From: Alistipes finegoldii DSM 17242
GTDB lineage: Bacteria > Bacteroidota > Bacteroidia > Bacteroidales > Rikenellaceae
Direction: 5' to 3'
Assembly: GCF_000265365.1 (NCBI RefSeq)
Contig: NC_018011.1
Coordinates: 2,931,501 to 2,995,500 of the forward strand
Length of the DNA: 64,000 bases
Shown: one piece after another, positions 42,540-53,247 of the stretch
How the letters are laid out: each line of letters opens with the position of its first letter
How positions within the stretch are numbered: position 1 is the stretch's first letter
The notes under the pieces: model-generated
Told to the model about the DNA's origin: nothing
Seen by the model: the letters and a program-made list of their open reading frames with translations, nothing else
The model's database searches: none
Translations under genes and position numbers: made by a program

Positions 42540-44606
42540 TTATATATACCAGCTCTCCGTGTCGCCGGCCTGTACGGGGTAGACCAGTACGAAGCTGTTG
42601 TCGGCGAAGAATTGCTCCATGCAGGCGGGGACCTTGCTCATGGCGGGGTGGTAGGAGACCCGCTCGCGGCGGCTCATCACGACCCACAGGCAGTCGTCGC
42701 GTTTGGTCTCGTAAGTGAGCGCCGTGAGGTCGTCCCACGGGTTGGAGACCACGTATTCGGCCTTGGCCGAGCGTTTGCCGCGGGTGGGGCGCAGGTACTG
42801 CATGGTGCTTTCCGGGGCGTAGAACACGATCCGGGCGCCCGAATTGTCGGCGATGTTGCGCAGTTTCTGAATCCACATCTGGAACCCGGCCTCCTTTTCG
42901 GCCTTCTCCGGTACGACCACCAGATGCCGCTTGATGGTCGGCAGGGGTTGCGCGGGGTGGTAGAGATAGGTGGTGACATTGCTCTGTCCCAGCACGTCGG
43001 CGGCCATGCGGCCGATGCCAGAACCGCCCGGCGTGCGGTCGTGGTGCATGCCCATCACGATGTCGGTGATGCTGCGCTCCTTGACCACGCTGACGATGGC
43101 GTTGGCGATGTTTACGTCGTAGCGGAGCAGCGCCTGCAGGTAGTTGTCCGACGCGGCGGCGGCTTTGGCGGCCGTGTCGAGGATTTTGCGGCCCCGCTTT
43201 TCGACCGTGGGGTCCTCGATCTTGTTGTCGATGGCGTTCAGGGCGTAGAGTCCGTTGCGGGATTTGGCCTTCTTGAGGGTCGTGCTCAGGCTTACCAGCT
43301 CGCTCACGGTCTGCTCGTTGGCGACCGGAATGAGGATGTGGTCCTCCTGCTGGGGCTGTTCGTCGTCGTCCTGCGCATTGCGCATGGCGATGTTGTGCGC
43401 GCCCCGCTGCGTGGCGAAGGTCGAGACCGTGCAGGTGGCCAGAATCATCAGGATCGTGCCGTTGAGCACGCTTTCGCTCAACAGGCGGATCGGCTCGCCG
43501 TCGGGCGTGTGTCCCAGTATGACGTTGTAGCCGACCATCACCGCCGCGAGCGTCGCCGCGACATGGGCGCTGCTCAGTCCGAAGATCACGGTGCGCTGGT
43601 CCGGTGAGAGACGGAATGTCTTCTGCGTGAGATAGGCGGCGATGTATTTGGCGGCCGTGATCAGGACGATCATGATCAGCGCCACTTCGATGCTCTCCCA
43701 GTCGCGGAAGAAGGCCCGGTAGTCGATGAGCATGCCCACGCCTATGAGGAAGAAGGGGATGAAGATGGCGTTGCCCACGAACTCGATGCGGTTCATCAGC
43801 GGCGAGGTGCGGGGTATGAGCCGGTTGAGGGCCAGACCGGAGAGGAAGGCGCCGATGATCGGTTCCAGCCCCGCGAGCTGTGCGAGGTAGGCGCCGAGGA
43901 AGACCATCGCCAGCACGAAGATATACTGGGATACGTTGTCGCTGCACTGTTTGAAGAACCAGTGCGCCAGCAGCGGAAAGAGGAACAGGATGATGCCGAT
44001 GCACAACAGCACCGAGGCGCTGAGCCTCCACCAGAAGCTTTCATCCACGTTGCCTGTGGCCATGCCGACGATCACCGTGAGCAGCAGCAGGGCCAGCGTG
44101 TCGGTGATGACCGTGCCGCCGACGGCGATCGTGACGGCCTTGTCGCGCGAGATGCCGAGCTTGCTGACGATGGGATAGGCTATAAGGGTCTGGGAGGCGA
44201 AGAGTCCGGCAAGCAGGATCGAGGAGTAGATCGGGAATCCCATAATGTAATAACCTGCCAGAATGCCGAGCGCGAGCGGTACGCAGAAGGTGTAGAGTCC
44301 GAAGACGAGACTGCGCCAGCCGCTTTTTTTGAAGTCGGACGTATCCATGTCCAGTCCCGAAAGAAACATGATGTAGAGCAGGCCGGCGGTCCCCGAAAGG
44401 ATGATGCTGCTGTCGCGCAGCACGAGGTTGAGTCCGTGAGGGCCGATAACCGCGCCGGCGATTATCAGCCCCAAAAGATAGGGGATCTTCAGCTTGTTCA
44501 GGAGCAGCGGCGCCGCCAGAATGATGATCAGAATCAGCAGAAACTTCAGGATCGGGTCTTCGAGCGGCAGTGTTATCGGTGCTATATGGGCGAATTGAAA
44601 CATCAT
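42540..44606 (-). CDS. CPA2-type Na+(K+)/H+ antiporter with C-terminal USP-like domain
   Basis: The ATG at 44606 gives 688 aa. Residues 1-400 hold about twelve membrane helices, with GLIIAGAVIGPHGLNL, LLAGLFASQTLIAYPIVSKL and GLEPIIGAFLSGLALNRLIP as in Kef/NapA-like CPA2 antiporters. The last 290 residues are soluble and resemble universal-stress-type domains (ILIPVANEQTVSELVSLSTT, DIVMGMHHDRTPGGSGIGRM). It exchanges a cation for protons across the inner membrane; the USP part may regulate it. The ion is not set by the sequence. Confidence 0.85.
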   Translation of the reverse strand: MMFQFAHIAPITLPLEDPILKFLLILIIILAAPLLLNKLKIPYLLGLIIAGAVIGPHGLNLVLRDSSIILSGTAGLLYIMFLSGLDMDTSDFKKSGWRSLVFGLYTFCVPLALGILAGYYIMGFPIYSSILLAGLFASQTLIAYPIVSKLGISRDKAVTIAVGGTVITDTLALLLLTVIVGMATGNVDESFWWRLSASVLLCIGIILFLFPLLAHWFFKQCSDNVSQYIFVLAMVFLGAYLAQLAGLEPIIGAFLSGLALNRLIPRTSPLMNRIEFVGNAIFIPFFLIGVGMLIDYRAFFRDWESIEVALIMIVLITAAKYIAAYLTQKTFRLSPDQRTVIFGLSSAHVAATLAAVMVGYNVILGHTPDGEPIRLLSESVLNGTILMILATCTVSTFATQRGAHNIAMRNAQDDDEQPQQEDHILIPVANEQTVSELVSLSTTLKKAKSRNGLYALNAIDNKIEDPTVEKRGRKILDTAAKAAAASDNYLQALLRYDVNIANAIVSVVKERSITDIVMGMHHDRTPGGSGIGRMAADVLGQSNVTTYLYHPAQPLPTIKRHLVVVPEKAEKEAGFQMWIQKLRNIADNSGARIVFYAPESTMQYLRPTRGKRSAKAEYVVSNPWDDLTALTYETKRDDCLWVVMSRRERVSYHPAMSKVPACMEQFFADNSFVLVYPVQAGDTESWYI

Positions 44607-44626
44607 GCGATCATTTGGCTTTCCTA

Positions 44627-44634
44627 CAAATATA
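44627..44634 (-). promoter_or_regulatory. -7 box (TATATTTG) for the antiporter
   Basis: TAnnTTTG match on the minus strand, 21 nt before the ATG. Confidence 0.55.
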
Positions 44635-44878
44635 TAAAAATCTGCGGTTAAAAACAAGCCCCTGCCGCATTTTGCTGCGGCGGAGTCCGAACGGCCGATC
44701 CTGCGGGCTGTTTTTTGCGTGAGTGAATGGCGAGGGGCAGAGTTTGCGGGGAAAGGCGGGACATAAGGCGTGGAGAGTGGAACGGCGTTTCTCGCACGTT
44801 TTTTGTCGGTCGGGATTCGGCGTCGGCGCCGCAAAGAGAAAAAATTGTGAAATAATCGCGGTCCGGAAATCGGTTTTT

Positions 44879-46081
44879 ATGGAAAAAAATGTAACTTTGA
44901 AAAATTGTATACCTGAAATTTCGCCGCTCATGCGTGTCGGTAAAGTAGATAAACGAGTGCTCGGCCCCGTGCTGATGGGCTTCTTCATAATGGGTTTCTG
45001 CGATATGGTGGCCCCGATCACGGGACGTATCGCACTGGAGTTTCCCGCGTCGCGGCAGGCGGCCGTGAGTTTCCTGCCCACGATGGTTTTCCTGTGGTTT
45101 CTGGTGCTCTCCACGCCGCTGGCCGCGCTGATGAACCGCATAGGCCGCAAGGCAACCGCGCTGATCGGCTACGCCTTTACGGTCGTCGGTCTGATGGTCC
45201 CCTACGTTGCGGGCGAAGGGTGCGCGCTGGGGTGGTATTTCGCCGGCTTCGGACTGCTGGGCGTGGGCAATACGGCGATTCAGGTGGCGATCAACCCCCT
45301 GCTGGCCACCATCGTACCGGGCGAGCGGATGACCAGCTACCTCACCGTGGGCCAGATCTTCCGCAACACCTCGCTCCTGCTGCTGGCGCCGATCGTCACC
45401 GCACTCGTGGCGCTCACCGGATCGTGGCGTCTGCTGCTGCCGATCTATGCGGGCCTTACGGTGCTGGGCGGCATCTGGCTGCAGGCGACTTCGGTAGCCG
45501 AACCGCCGCGCAGCGACCGCGCCGCGGGCATGGCCGACTGCTTCCGGCTGCTGGGAAACCCGACGGTGCTGCTCTGCACGCTGGGCGTGGCGTGTTTCAT
45601 CGCGGGCGACGTGGGGATCGGATTCCTCTCGGTGCGGCTGATCGACAACCCCGATTCGATACTCACCACCACGGGCTTCTACGCCTGCCGCATCGTCGGC
45701 ACGCTCGTCGGGGCGTGGGTGCTGGTGCGGGTGTCGGACGTGAAATACCTGCGCTGGAACATGGCGGGGGCTTTGGCGCTCTGCGCCGTGCTGCTGCTGG
45801 TGCGCGGCGAAACGGCGGTCTACGCCGCCGTGGGGCTGACGGGATTCGCCATGGCCTGCGTTTTCGCGACGTTCTACGCCGTGGCGACCAAGGCCGTGCC
45901 CGAAAAGGCCAACGAAGTGGCGGGACTGATGATTCTGGCCATCTCGGCGGGAGCCGTTTCGGGACCCGTCTGCGGGGCCATTGTCCGCTGGAGCGGCGAT
46001 GCGCACTGGGGCATGCTGTTCGTCGCCCTGTGCGTGGGCTACATGCTCTGGGCGAGCTTCAAACTGAAAATAAAGCAATAA
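44879..46081 (+). CDS. MFS permease, fucose-permease-like
   Basis: The ATG at 44879 gives 400 aa, about twelve membrane helices and the MFS loop MNRIGRKATALIGY after helix 2. MGFCDMVAPITGRIALEFPA resembles the fucose/glucose permease family (GlcP/FucP). GNTAIQVAINPLLATIVPGE is also family-like. The substrate is probably a sugar but is not fixed. It is 12 nt from the outer-membrane protein gene. Confidence 0.75.
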   Translation: MEKNVTLKNCIPEISPLMRVGKVDKRVLGPVLMGFFIMGFCDMVAPITGRIALEFPASRQAAVSFLPTMVFLWFLVLSTPLAALMNRIGRKATALIGYAFTVVGLMVPYVAGEGCALGWYFAGFGLLGVGNTAIQVAINPLLATIVPGERMTSYLTVGQIFRNTSLLLLAPIVTALVALTGSWRLLLPIYAGLTVLGGIWLQATSVAEPPRSDRAAGMADCFRLLGNPTVLLCTLGVACFIAGDVGIGFLSVRLIDNPDSILTTTGFYACRIVGTLVGAWVLVRVSDVKYLRWNMAGALALCAVLLLVRGETAVYAAVGLTGFAMACVFATFYAVATKAVPEKANEVAGLMILAISAGAVSGPVCGAIVRWSGDAHWGMLFVALCVGYMLWASFKLKIKQ

Positions 46082-46093
46082 AAACTGAAAACG

Positions 46094-46690
46094 ATGATTC
46101 GTAAGATCGTAGTAACCTCTTTGCTGGTCGTTTGCGCGCTCTCTGCCGCGGCGCAGCGGCCCCGCGCCCGGATCGAATGGGGCGTATTGGGCGGCATCAA
46201 CATCCCCGACTATACGACCAACATGTCGGGCACCGACGTCAAGAACAAACTGGGCTGGCAGGCCGGTATCACCACGGCGGTCAATCTGGGGGCTTTCGCC
46301 GTCGAACCGCAGATACTCTATGTGCGTCAGGGACTCCGCATCCGCCCCGAAGGGCAGAAGGAGATCAACCTCAAGTCCAATTCGATCGACGTGCCGGTGC
46401 TGTTGTCGTTCCGCCTGCTGCGTCCCGTGCGGATCTATGCCGGTCCCGTCTTTACGGTGATGAACGACTGCAAGCAGAAGTCGGGCGGCGACCTGCTCGA
46501 TTTCGGCCGCGTGCGTCCCACGATGTCCTACACGGTGGGCGCGGGAGTCAAGCTGCTGGGCCATCTGCTGGTGGACCTGCGCTACAACGGCCAGTTCAAA
46601 AGCAAGAAGGACGTGGTGCTTCCCGACGGCGGCAAGCTCGACAAACTCCGCACGTATAACGTGGCGCTTAACTTCGGATACCTTTTTTAG
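46094..46690 (+). CDS. PorT-like outer-membrane beta-barrel protein
   Basis: The 198-aa protein has a signal peptide (MIRKIVVTSLLVVCALSAAA) and alternating beta strands (RIEWGVLGGINIPDYTTN, IRIYAGPVFTVMNDCK, DLRYNGQFKSKKDVV) with a final FGYLF ending in Phe, as in PF13568 barrels. It has 8 or so strands by length. It is 12 nt after the permease and 3 nt before phoH. Function unknown. Confidence 0.8.
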   Translation: MIRKIVVTSLLVVCALSAAAQRPRARIEWGVLGGINIPDYTTNMSGTDVKNKLGWQAGITTAVNLGAFAVEPQILYVRQGLRIRPEGQKEINLKSNSIDVPVLLSFRLLRPVRIYAGPVFTVMNDCKQKSGGDLLDFGRVRPTMSYTVGAGVKLLGHLLVDLRYNGQFKSKKDVVLPDGGKLDKLRTYNVALNFGYLF

Positions 46691-46693
46691 CCT

Positions 46694-47665
<972 letters not shown>

Positions 47666-47866
47666 GGACGGAACCGCTCCGGGACGGGCCTTCCGGCCGC
47701 ATGCGGGAGGTTCCCGCCGGGGAGAGGATTACGGCGCGTCGCCGAAGCGGCAGGCTAGGGGAGAAGCAGACCTGTAAACGACGCCAAAGGCGGCGGCAAC
47801 GACGGCAGGGCTGAACGAGAATGAAAGAATACGCAAAACGATAACATATCATTAAAACCTACTTTT
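47666..47866. other. Intergenic region without a supported gene
   Basis: A GC-rich gap of about 200 nt. A proline/arginine-like frame in it has no protein character. No hairpin stands out. Confidence 0.4.
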
Positions 47867-49336
47867 ATGAACGACACACGCAATCTCGCGGCCCTGAAGC
47901 CGGCGCTGGTCTGGAAGCATTTCGCTCAGATCGTACGCATTCCGCGCCCCTCGTCGCACGAGGAGAAGATCCGCAAATACGTCATGGATTTCGCACGGGA
48001 GAAAGGACTCGAATGCAAGGAGGACGCCGCACATAACGTCTATGTCCGCAAACCCGCCTCGAAAGGCATGGAGGACCGCAAGGGCGTGGTCCTGCAGGCC
48101 CACCTCGACATGGTGCCCCAGAAGAACAACGACAAGAAGTTCGACTTCACGAAAGATGCGATCGACGCCTATGTCGACGGCGAGTGGGTGACGGCCGACG
48201 GCACGACGCTCGGTGCGGACAACGGCATCGGCGCGGCGGCCATTCTGGCCGTGCTGGAGGACGATTCGCTGGTACACGGTCCGCTGGAAGCGCTCTTCAC
48301 GGCCACCGAGGAGACGGGGATGGACGGCGCGTTCGGGCTGAAAAAGGGGCTGCTGCACGGTGACATCCTGCTGAATCTCGACTCGGAGACCGAGGGCGAG
48401 CTGTACGTGGGCTGCGCCGGAGGGTTGGACGCGAACATCGTCTTCAAATATGCCGCCGAGCCGACGCCCGCGCGCAACTACACCGCGGCCCGGATCACAG
48501 TCAAGGGACTCAAGGGCGGCCATTCGGGCATTCAGATCGTCTGCCAGCGCGCCAACGCCAACAAGGTGCTGTTCCGTTTCCTGAACGCCGCGTCGGCGTC
48601 GCGCGATCTGGTGCTCTGTTCGGTGGACGGCGGCGGCCTGCGCAACGCCATTCCCCGCGAAGCCGAGGCGGTCGTGATGGTCAAAACCAAGGAGTACGAA
48701 GCTTTCGCCAAGGAGCTGAAAGCCTATGAAAAGGTCATTAAGGCCGAATATGCCGGCATTGAGGACGCCGTGTCGATCAAACTGAAGGAGTGCGAAGCCC
48801 CGAAGGAGCGGATCGCTGCCGACGTGGCCGCCCAGCTGACCAAAGCCGTTGTGGGATGTCCCGACGGCGTGCAGCGCATGTCGGTGTCGATGCCCGGACT
48901 GGTGCAGACTTCAAGCAACCTCGCGCGCGTGGTCTCCGACGGCAAGAGCGTCAAACTGCAGTGCCTGCTGCGCAGCTCGGTGAACTCGGAGAAGGCCGCG
49001 CTGGGCGAAGCGATCGCCGCGGTATTCTCTCTGGCCGGGGCCAAGGTACAGCTCACGGGCAGCTACGACGGCTGGAATCCGAACATGGAGTCGCCGATCC
49101 TCAAGGCCATGACTGCTTCCTACAAGGCCCTCTACGGCAAGGAACCCGCCGTGACGGCGATTCACGCCGGACTCGAATGCGGCATCATCGGCAGCAAATA
49201 TCCCAAGATGGACATGATTTCGTTCGGACCCACGATCTGCTATCCCCACTCGCCCGACGAGAAGGTGGAGATCGCGTCGGTGGGCAAGTTCTACGACTTC
49301 ATGGTCGATACGCTGCGCAATATTCCCAAAAAGTAG
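47867..49336 (+). CDS. pepD: Aminoacyl-histidine dipeptidase (PepD, M20 family)
   Basis: The 489-aa protein has the M20 metal sites: VLQAHLDMVPQK (His and Asp), LGADNGIGAAAILA (bridging Asp), TATEETGMDGAFG (catalytic Glu and metal Glu), NLDSETEG and AIHAGLECGIIGSKYP. PepD hydrolyses Xaa-His dipeptides such as carnosine. Its length matches the family. The DAGK gene follows 6 nt later, giving a two-gene unit. Confidence 0.93.
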   Translation: MNDTRNLAALKPALVWKHFAQIVRIPRPSSHEEKIRKYVMDFAREKGLECKEDAAHNVYVRKPASKGMEDRKGVVLQAHLDMVPQKNNDKKFDFTKDAIDAYVDGEWVTADGTTLGADNGIGAAAILAVLEDDSLVHGPLEALFTATEETGMDGAFGLKKGLLHGDILLNLDSETEGELYVGCAGGLDANIVFKYAAEPTPARNYTAARITVKGLKGGHSGIQIVCQRANANKVLFRFLNAASASRDLVLCSVDGGGLRNAIPREAEAVVMVKTKEYEAFAKELKAYEKVIKAEYAGIEDAVSIKLKECEAPKERIAADVAAQLTKAVVGCPDGVQRMSVSMPGLVQTSSNLARVVSDGKSVKLQCLLRSSVNSEKAALGEAIAAVFSLAGAKVQLTGSYDGWNPNMESPILKAMTASYKALYGKEPAVTAIHAGLECGIIGSKYPKMDMISFGPTICYPHSPDEKVEIASVGKFYDFMVDTLRNIPKK

Positions 49337-49342
49337 TGCGCT

Positions 49343-50329
49343 TTGGAAGCCGACAAGGTCAAATGGTTCGTCATTGTCAATCCCGTGGCTGGAGGCGGCC
49401 GCGGGCTTGACCATTTTCCGCAGATATCGAAGCTCCTGCGCGACGCTCATATCGTCTGCGAACCGGTCTTCACGGAGCATAAGTTCCACGCCACGGAACT
49501 TACCGTGTCGGCCGTCAAGGAGGGTTACCGCAATATCATCGTCGTGGGCGGCGACGGCACGCTACACGAGGTGGTGAACGGACTTTTCATCCAGCAGGAG
49601 GTCTGTCCCGACGAGGTGCTGCTGGCGGTGATCGCCGTGGGAACGGGCAACGACTGGGTCCGCACGTTCGGTATTTCGAACCGCTATCAGGATGCCGTGA
49701 AGGCCATCGGCGAGGGCTACTCGTTCCTGCAGGACGTGGGCGTGGTGTCGTACGAGGAGTCGCACTACCGCCAGAGCCGCTATATGGCCAACGTAGCGGG
49801 CGCGGGTTTCGACGCGCGGATGGTGCGCAAGCTTTCGCACCTCAAGAAAAAGGGCCGCAAAAGCCGCTGGCGCTCCACGTGGTGTCTGGTCAAGAACTTC
49901 TTCCGCTACAAGTCGACGGGCGTGAAGGTGTGGGTCGACGACCGGCTGGTTTACAACAACCTGCTGTTCAGCATCGCCATCGGCATCTGTAAGTACAACG
50001 TCGGCGGCATGCAGCAGCTGCCCGACGCCGTGGCCGACGACGGTATGCTCGACGTGTCGCTGGTGCGTCCCGTGCATTTCTGGCACCTGCTGTTCCGCTT
50101 CCACTACCTGTTCAACGGCGGCATCTACCGCATCCGGCATATCCTGCAGGAGAGGGGGAGCTGTATCCGCATCGAGTCGTCGCCCGAAATTTCGGTCGAG
50201 GTGGACGGTGAGCTGCTGGGCGAGACGCCGCTCGAATTCTCGATTCTCCACAAGGCGGTCCGGATCGTCGTGGGCCGGGAGTTCTACGACCGGCAGGAGC
50301 GCGGCGAGTGCCCGTGCGAGGGCAAGTAG
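49343..50329 (+). CDS. Diacylglycerol-kinase-type lipid kinase
   Basis: The TTG at 49343 is the likely start, 6 nt after pepD, giving 328 aa. FVIVNPVAGGGRG, IVVGGDGTLHEVVNGLF and LLAVIAVGTGNDWVRTFG are DAGK_cat motifs. EVDGELLGETPLEFSILHKA closes the fold. It probably phosphorylates diacylglycerol or a related lipid (YegS/DgkB type). Confidence 0.9.
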   Translation: MEADKVKWFVIVNPVAGGGRGLDHFPQISKLLRDAHIVCEPVFTEHKFHATELTVSAVKEGYRNIIVVGGDGTLHEVVNGLFIQQEVCPDEVLLAVIAVGTGNDWVRTFGISNRYQDAVKAIGEGYSFLQDVGVVSYEESHYRQSRYMANVAGAGFDARMVRKLSHLKKKGRKSRWRSTWCLVKNFFRYKSTGVKVWVDDRLVYNNLLFSIAIGICKYNVGGMQQLPDAVADDGMLDVSLVRPVHFWHLLFRFHYLFNGGIYRIRHILQERGSCIRIESSPEISVEVDGELLGETPLEFSILHKAVRIVVGREFYDRQERGECPCEGK

Positions 50330-50489
50330 CGGCCGCGGCCGGAATTTGCGCCGGAAAACGGCGTGCGGCAAGCGGTCGTGTCGGGCGGCGTTTCCGGGAA
50401 GAAGCGGAAAATAATACGTTAGTCTCTTTAAAAACGATGTATAACACTCGGAAGCCGCTTGGAAGGTAAATCCGAACTATAAATCAAGC

Positions 50490-50849
50490 ATGATTATGAC
50501 GCCTAAAGAAGTTTTGGAAAAGTGGATAGACCGCTTTAATGCCGCCGATGCGGTCCGTCTTACGGAGCTGTATGCCGAAGATGCGGTAAACCATCAGGTT
50601 GCGAATAAACCGGTGGTAGGAAAAACGGCGATCCGTGAAATGTTTGCAAATGAATTTGCAACGGCTGAAATGGTTTGTATCGTAGAGAATATTTTTGAAG
50701 ATGGAGAATGGGCGATAATGGAATGGAAAGATCAGCTCGGACTTCGCGGATGTGGATTTTTTCATGTGAAAAACGATAAAATCGTCTTTCAGAGAGGGTA
50801 TTGGGATAAACTCTCGTTTTTGAAACAGTACAATCTTCCTGTTGAATAA
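50490..50849 (+). CDS. NTF2-like (SnoaL) protein
   Basis: The 119-aa protein opens PKEVLEKWIDRFNAADAVRL, then TELYAEDAVNHQVANKP, WAIMEWKD and GFFHVKNDKIVFQRGYWD, the cone-shaped NTF2-like fold of the SnoaL group. It could be a small enzyme or binding protein. It is AT-richer than its neighbours and single. Confidence 0.8.
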   Translation: MIMTPKEVLEKWIDRFNAADAVRLTELYAEDAVNHQVANKPVVGKTAIREMFANEFATAEMVCIVENIFEDGEWAIMEWKDQLGLRGCGFFHVKNDKIVFQRGYWDKLSFLKQYNLPVE

Positions 50850-50939
50850 TGCTGTGAATTCGTCGCGGCTGTTTTTTGACGTTCCGTTATCGGGTTGTTC
50901 GTCGATCGGGTATGTGAACCGATGAGAATCTGAAACAAA

Positions 50940-50976
50940 AAAAGCAGGCTTTTGCAAAAGCCTGCCTTTTTTGTGC
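50940..50976. terminator. Bidirectional terminator
   Basis: AAAGCAGGCTTTTGC and GCAAAAGCCTGCCTTTTTT form the stem (GCAGGCTTTTGCAAAAGCCTGC) with A and T runs outside. Confidence 0.85.
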
Positions 50977-51045
50977 GCGGACCGTGCGGCTGCGCGTCGT
51001 TTGCCGTGCGATTCCGGTTGTCCCGGTTATGCGGTCCCGGTTCTG

Positions 51046-51621
51046 TCAGTCGGCGGTCTCGGTCACCTCCACTTCGGTAATCACCCAGTCGAAGAGGTCG
51101 TTGGCGCATCCGGCTTCCATCTGACGAATCTGCGACATGTCGGTCGTGTCGGCCAGTATGGCGTTGAAGAACTGCGACATGGTGCTGTAGGCAGCGTTCA
51201 CCTTGCCAGCGAAGCAGTTGTAGAAAGCCTTCTGCTGCTGGTGGTCCAGCCCGGCGGGGAGCACGCCCTGCGCCACCAGATAGTTGTACGGATAAATATG
51301 GCGCATGTTGTGTGCGTCGGCGTTCAGTTCGTCCACGATGGTCGTGACGACGATCATGTCGACCGTGTCGGTCACGCCCGGCATTTCGACGAAGGTCGTA
51401 TAGACGGGGTAGGCCCCTTCCAGATCACCGGCCACCTCGTCGGTAAAGAGCACGAATTCATCGTCCGAAAGGTCGTCGAGATAGACCATCTGACGGTAGC
51501 TGCGCAGGGCTTCGCGCATCGCTTTGCGCTGTTCGTGATTCCATTGCCGCTGCTGCGAGCAGCCGACCAGACCCGCTGCGAATGTCGACAGCAGGCAGAT
51601 ACAGAGGAGAATTTTTTTCAT
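51046..51621 (-). CDS. Hypothetical lipoprotein, 191 aa
   Basis: From the ATG at 51621 the protein starts MKKILLCICLLSTFAAGLVGC with a lipobox. The rest is helical and acidic, with DDLSDDEFVLFTDEVAGDLE and many Thr/Asp residues. No domain is recognised. It is divergent from the MmcQ gene across about 150 nt. Confidence 0.7.
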   Translation of the reverse strand: MKKILLCICLLSTFAAGLVGCSQQRQWNHEQRKAMREALRSYRQMVYLDDLSDDEFVLFTDEVAGDLEGAYPVYTTFVEMPGVTDTVDMIVVTTIVDELNADAHNMRHIYPYNYLVAQGVLPAGLDHQQQKAFYNCFAGKVNAAYSTMSQFFNAILADTTDMSQIRQMEAGCANDLFDWVITEVEVTETAD

Positions 51622-51681
51622 CGTTTCCTTGATTTTGGTTTTACTTGGGAGCAGGACGCAATACGTGTGCCAAAAATTATA

Positions 51682-51689
51682 TATCTTTG
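51682..51689 (+). promoter_or_regulatory. -7 box (TATCTTTG) for the MmcQ/YjbR gene
   Basis: TAnnTTTG match, 82 nt upstream of the start at 51772, so the leader would be long. Confidence 0.5.
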
Positions 51690-51771
51690 GGTGGCGAGTA
51701 ATTCCGGCCGGCCGTGGAAATGCGCCGCTGCGACGGAATTGTGCCGGACCGGAACGAAAAAACGATCGATT

Positions 51772-52155
51772 ATGGATGTACTGACTTTCCGCGACTACTG
51801 TCTGTCGCTGCCGATGGCCGAAGAGACTACGCCCTTCGACGAAACGACCCTTGTCTACAAGGTCGGGGGCAAGATGTTCGCCTGCGCCGACATGGCCGAA
51901 TTCGAATGGGTCGCCGTGAAATGCGATCCGGCCGAAGCCGTGCTGCTGCGTGAGCAGTACGACGAGGTGAGTGCGGCGTGGCACTTCAACAAACGCCACT
52001 GGAACGCCGTCCGCACCACGGGCGACCTGCCCGACGGCTTTATCCGCGAGCAGATTCGCAACTCTTACCTGCTGGTGCTGCGGTGCAGCGTGACGCCCAA
52101 GGCGCTGCGCGAGGAGATCCTCGCCTATGTCGGGGAGCACGGCCTGCCGGAATAG
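51772..52155 (+). CDS. MmcQ/YjbR-family protein
   Basis: ATG at 51772 gives 127 aa. TFRDYCLSLPMAEETTPFDE and VYKVGGKMFACADM, then AAWHFNKRHWNAVRTTGDLP and RNSYLLVLR are the typical YjbR (CyaY-like fold) motifs. It is predicted to bind DNA. The longer frame from 50971 is antisense shadow. Confidence 0.85.
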   Translation: MDVLTFRDYCLSLPMAEETTPFDETTLVYKVGGKMFACADMAEFEWVAVKCDPAEAVLLREQYDEVSAAWHFNKRHWNAVRTTGDLPDGFIREQIRNSYLLVLRCSVTPKALREEILAYVGEHGLPE

Positions 52156-52254
52156 GGACGCGGAGAAGGTTTTCGGGGCAGGCTTCGCTCTTTGCCGGGC
52201 AGGGACTCCGATGCGCCGGAGCGTCGTCTTTCTCAGCGAACAAGAACCGGATGC

Positions 52255-52298
52255 AATAACGCAGTAACGTGGGACTTACCCTGCGTTACTGCGTTATT
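52255..52298. repeat. Palindrome of the AACGCAGTAACG family
   Basis: AATAACGCAGTAACG and CGTTACTGCGTTATT form a perfect 15-bp stem with a 14-nt loop. A closely related palindrome lies at 61563-61604. Confidence 0.7.
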
Positions 52299-52428
52299 CG
52301 TAATGGTCGCCGAGTTTCGGCGGCCCAGTGCCGGCGCCGTTCCGCGTTGTGCGGCTCTGCTGTGTCTCACTCGCGTTGTGTTGCTCAGCGTCGGCGGCGC
52401 CTTGTGCCGTAGTGATTCTTCGCCTGCG

Positions 52429-53190
52429 TTACTTTGCGGCGCCGGTCGTTTCTTGTGCCGCGAGCTTGCGCCAGCGCAGGTATCCGGCCACGGCCAGCGC
52501 CGAGTAGAGGGCGTAGAGTCCCGCGGTGAGGGGGATTCCCTTGTAGAGATACAGCCCGATCGTTATCAGATCGACGGCCAGCCAGACGAGCCACTGTTCG
52601 ATGTATTTGCGCGAGAGCATCCACATCGCCACGATGCTTGCCGCCGTGGTCATCGCGTCCCAGAAGGGCACGGTACTGTTGGTGAATCGGGAGAGCAGGA
52701 AATAGATTCCGGTGTGCGCCGCGGCGTAGACTGCGGTCAGTCCTGCTGCATAGCACAGGGGCGTATGCCCGATCCGGACGGCGGCGGGTTCTGCGCTCCG
52801 GGCTGTTTGGGCCGCTTCGGGTCCTGCATTGCAGGCCGTTTGGTCGCTATGTCCCGCCGTTGTGTTCCGGTCCGGTTGGCTGTTGTGTCCCCCCGCGAGT
52901 GCTTCGCTTCCGGCTGTTTGGGCTGGTTGTCCTGCTGCCGCGTTCCGGGCCGTCTTGGCTTTTTTGTGTGGGGCGTTTCGCCACACGAGCCATCCGTAGA
53001 GTCCTGCCAGCACGTAGTAGACCTGCATCGAGCAGTCGGCGTACAGCCCCGCCTTGTAGTAGAGCGCGCCGTGGACCAGCGGCATGACGAGTCCCACGAT
53101 CCACAGCCGGATGTCGGCGCGGTATTCGAGCCAGAGATAGAGCAGCCCCAGCATCACGCCGGCGATCTGCAGGATAAGTTTCCAATCCAT
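52429..53190 (-). CDS. pnuT: PnuC-family permease, probably thiamine (PnuT)
   Basis: The 253-aa protein has PnuC-like membrane helices (LILQIAGVMLGLLYLWLEYR, VYYVLAGLYGWLVWRN, YIEQWLVWLAVDLITIGLYL). A low-complexity Ala/Gln/Thr insert of about 60 residues (residues 75-140) breaks the middle loop. It lies 57 nt after the TonB receptor, which has a TPP riboswitch, so thiamine rather than nicotinamide riboside is the likely cargo (PnuT is a known Bacteroidetes thiamine transporter). The substrate call is by context. Confidence 0.75.
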   Translation of the reverse strand: MDWKLILQIAGVMLGLLYLWLEYRADIRLWIVGLVMPLVHGALYYKAGLYADCSMQVYYVLAGLYGWLVWRNAPHKKAKTARNAAAGQPAQTAGSEALAGGHNSQPDRNTTAGHSDQTACNAGPEAAQTARSAEPAAVRIGHTPLCYAAGLTAVYAAAHTGIYFLLSRFTNSTVPFWDAMTTAASIVAMWMLSRKYIEQWLVWLAVDLITIGLYLYKGIPLTAGLYALYSALAVAGYLRWRKLAAQETTGAAK

Positions 53191-53247
53191 CGTTTTATCT
53201 GCGTTGCGTCCATCCGGATCGGGTTCCGGGAGGACGGAATTTGCCCG

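Noticed and set aside
41044..44031. A 995-aa minus-strand frame covering der and most of the antiporter
   Set aside because: Only its last 434 aa match Der. The rest is a shadow of the antiporter gene in another frame.
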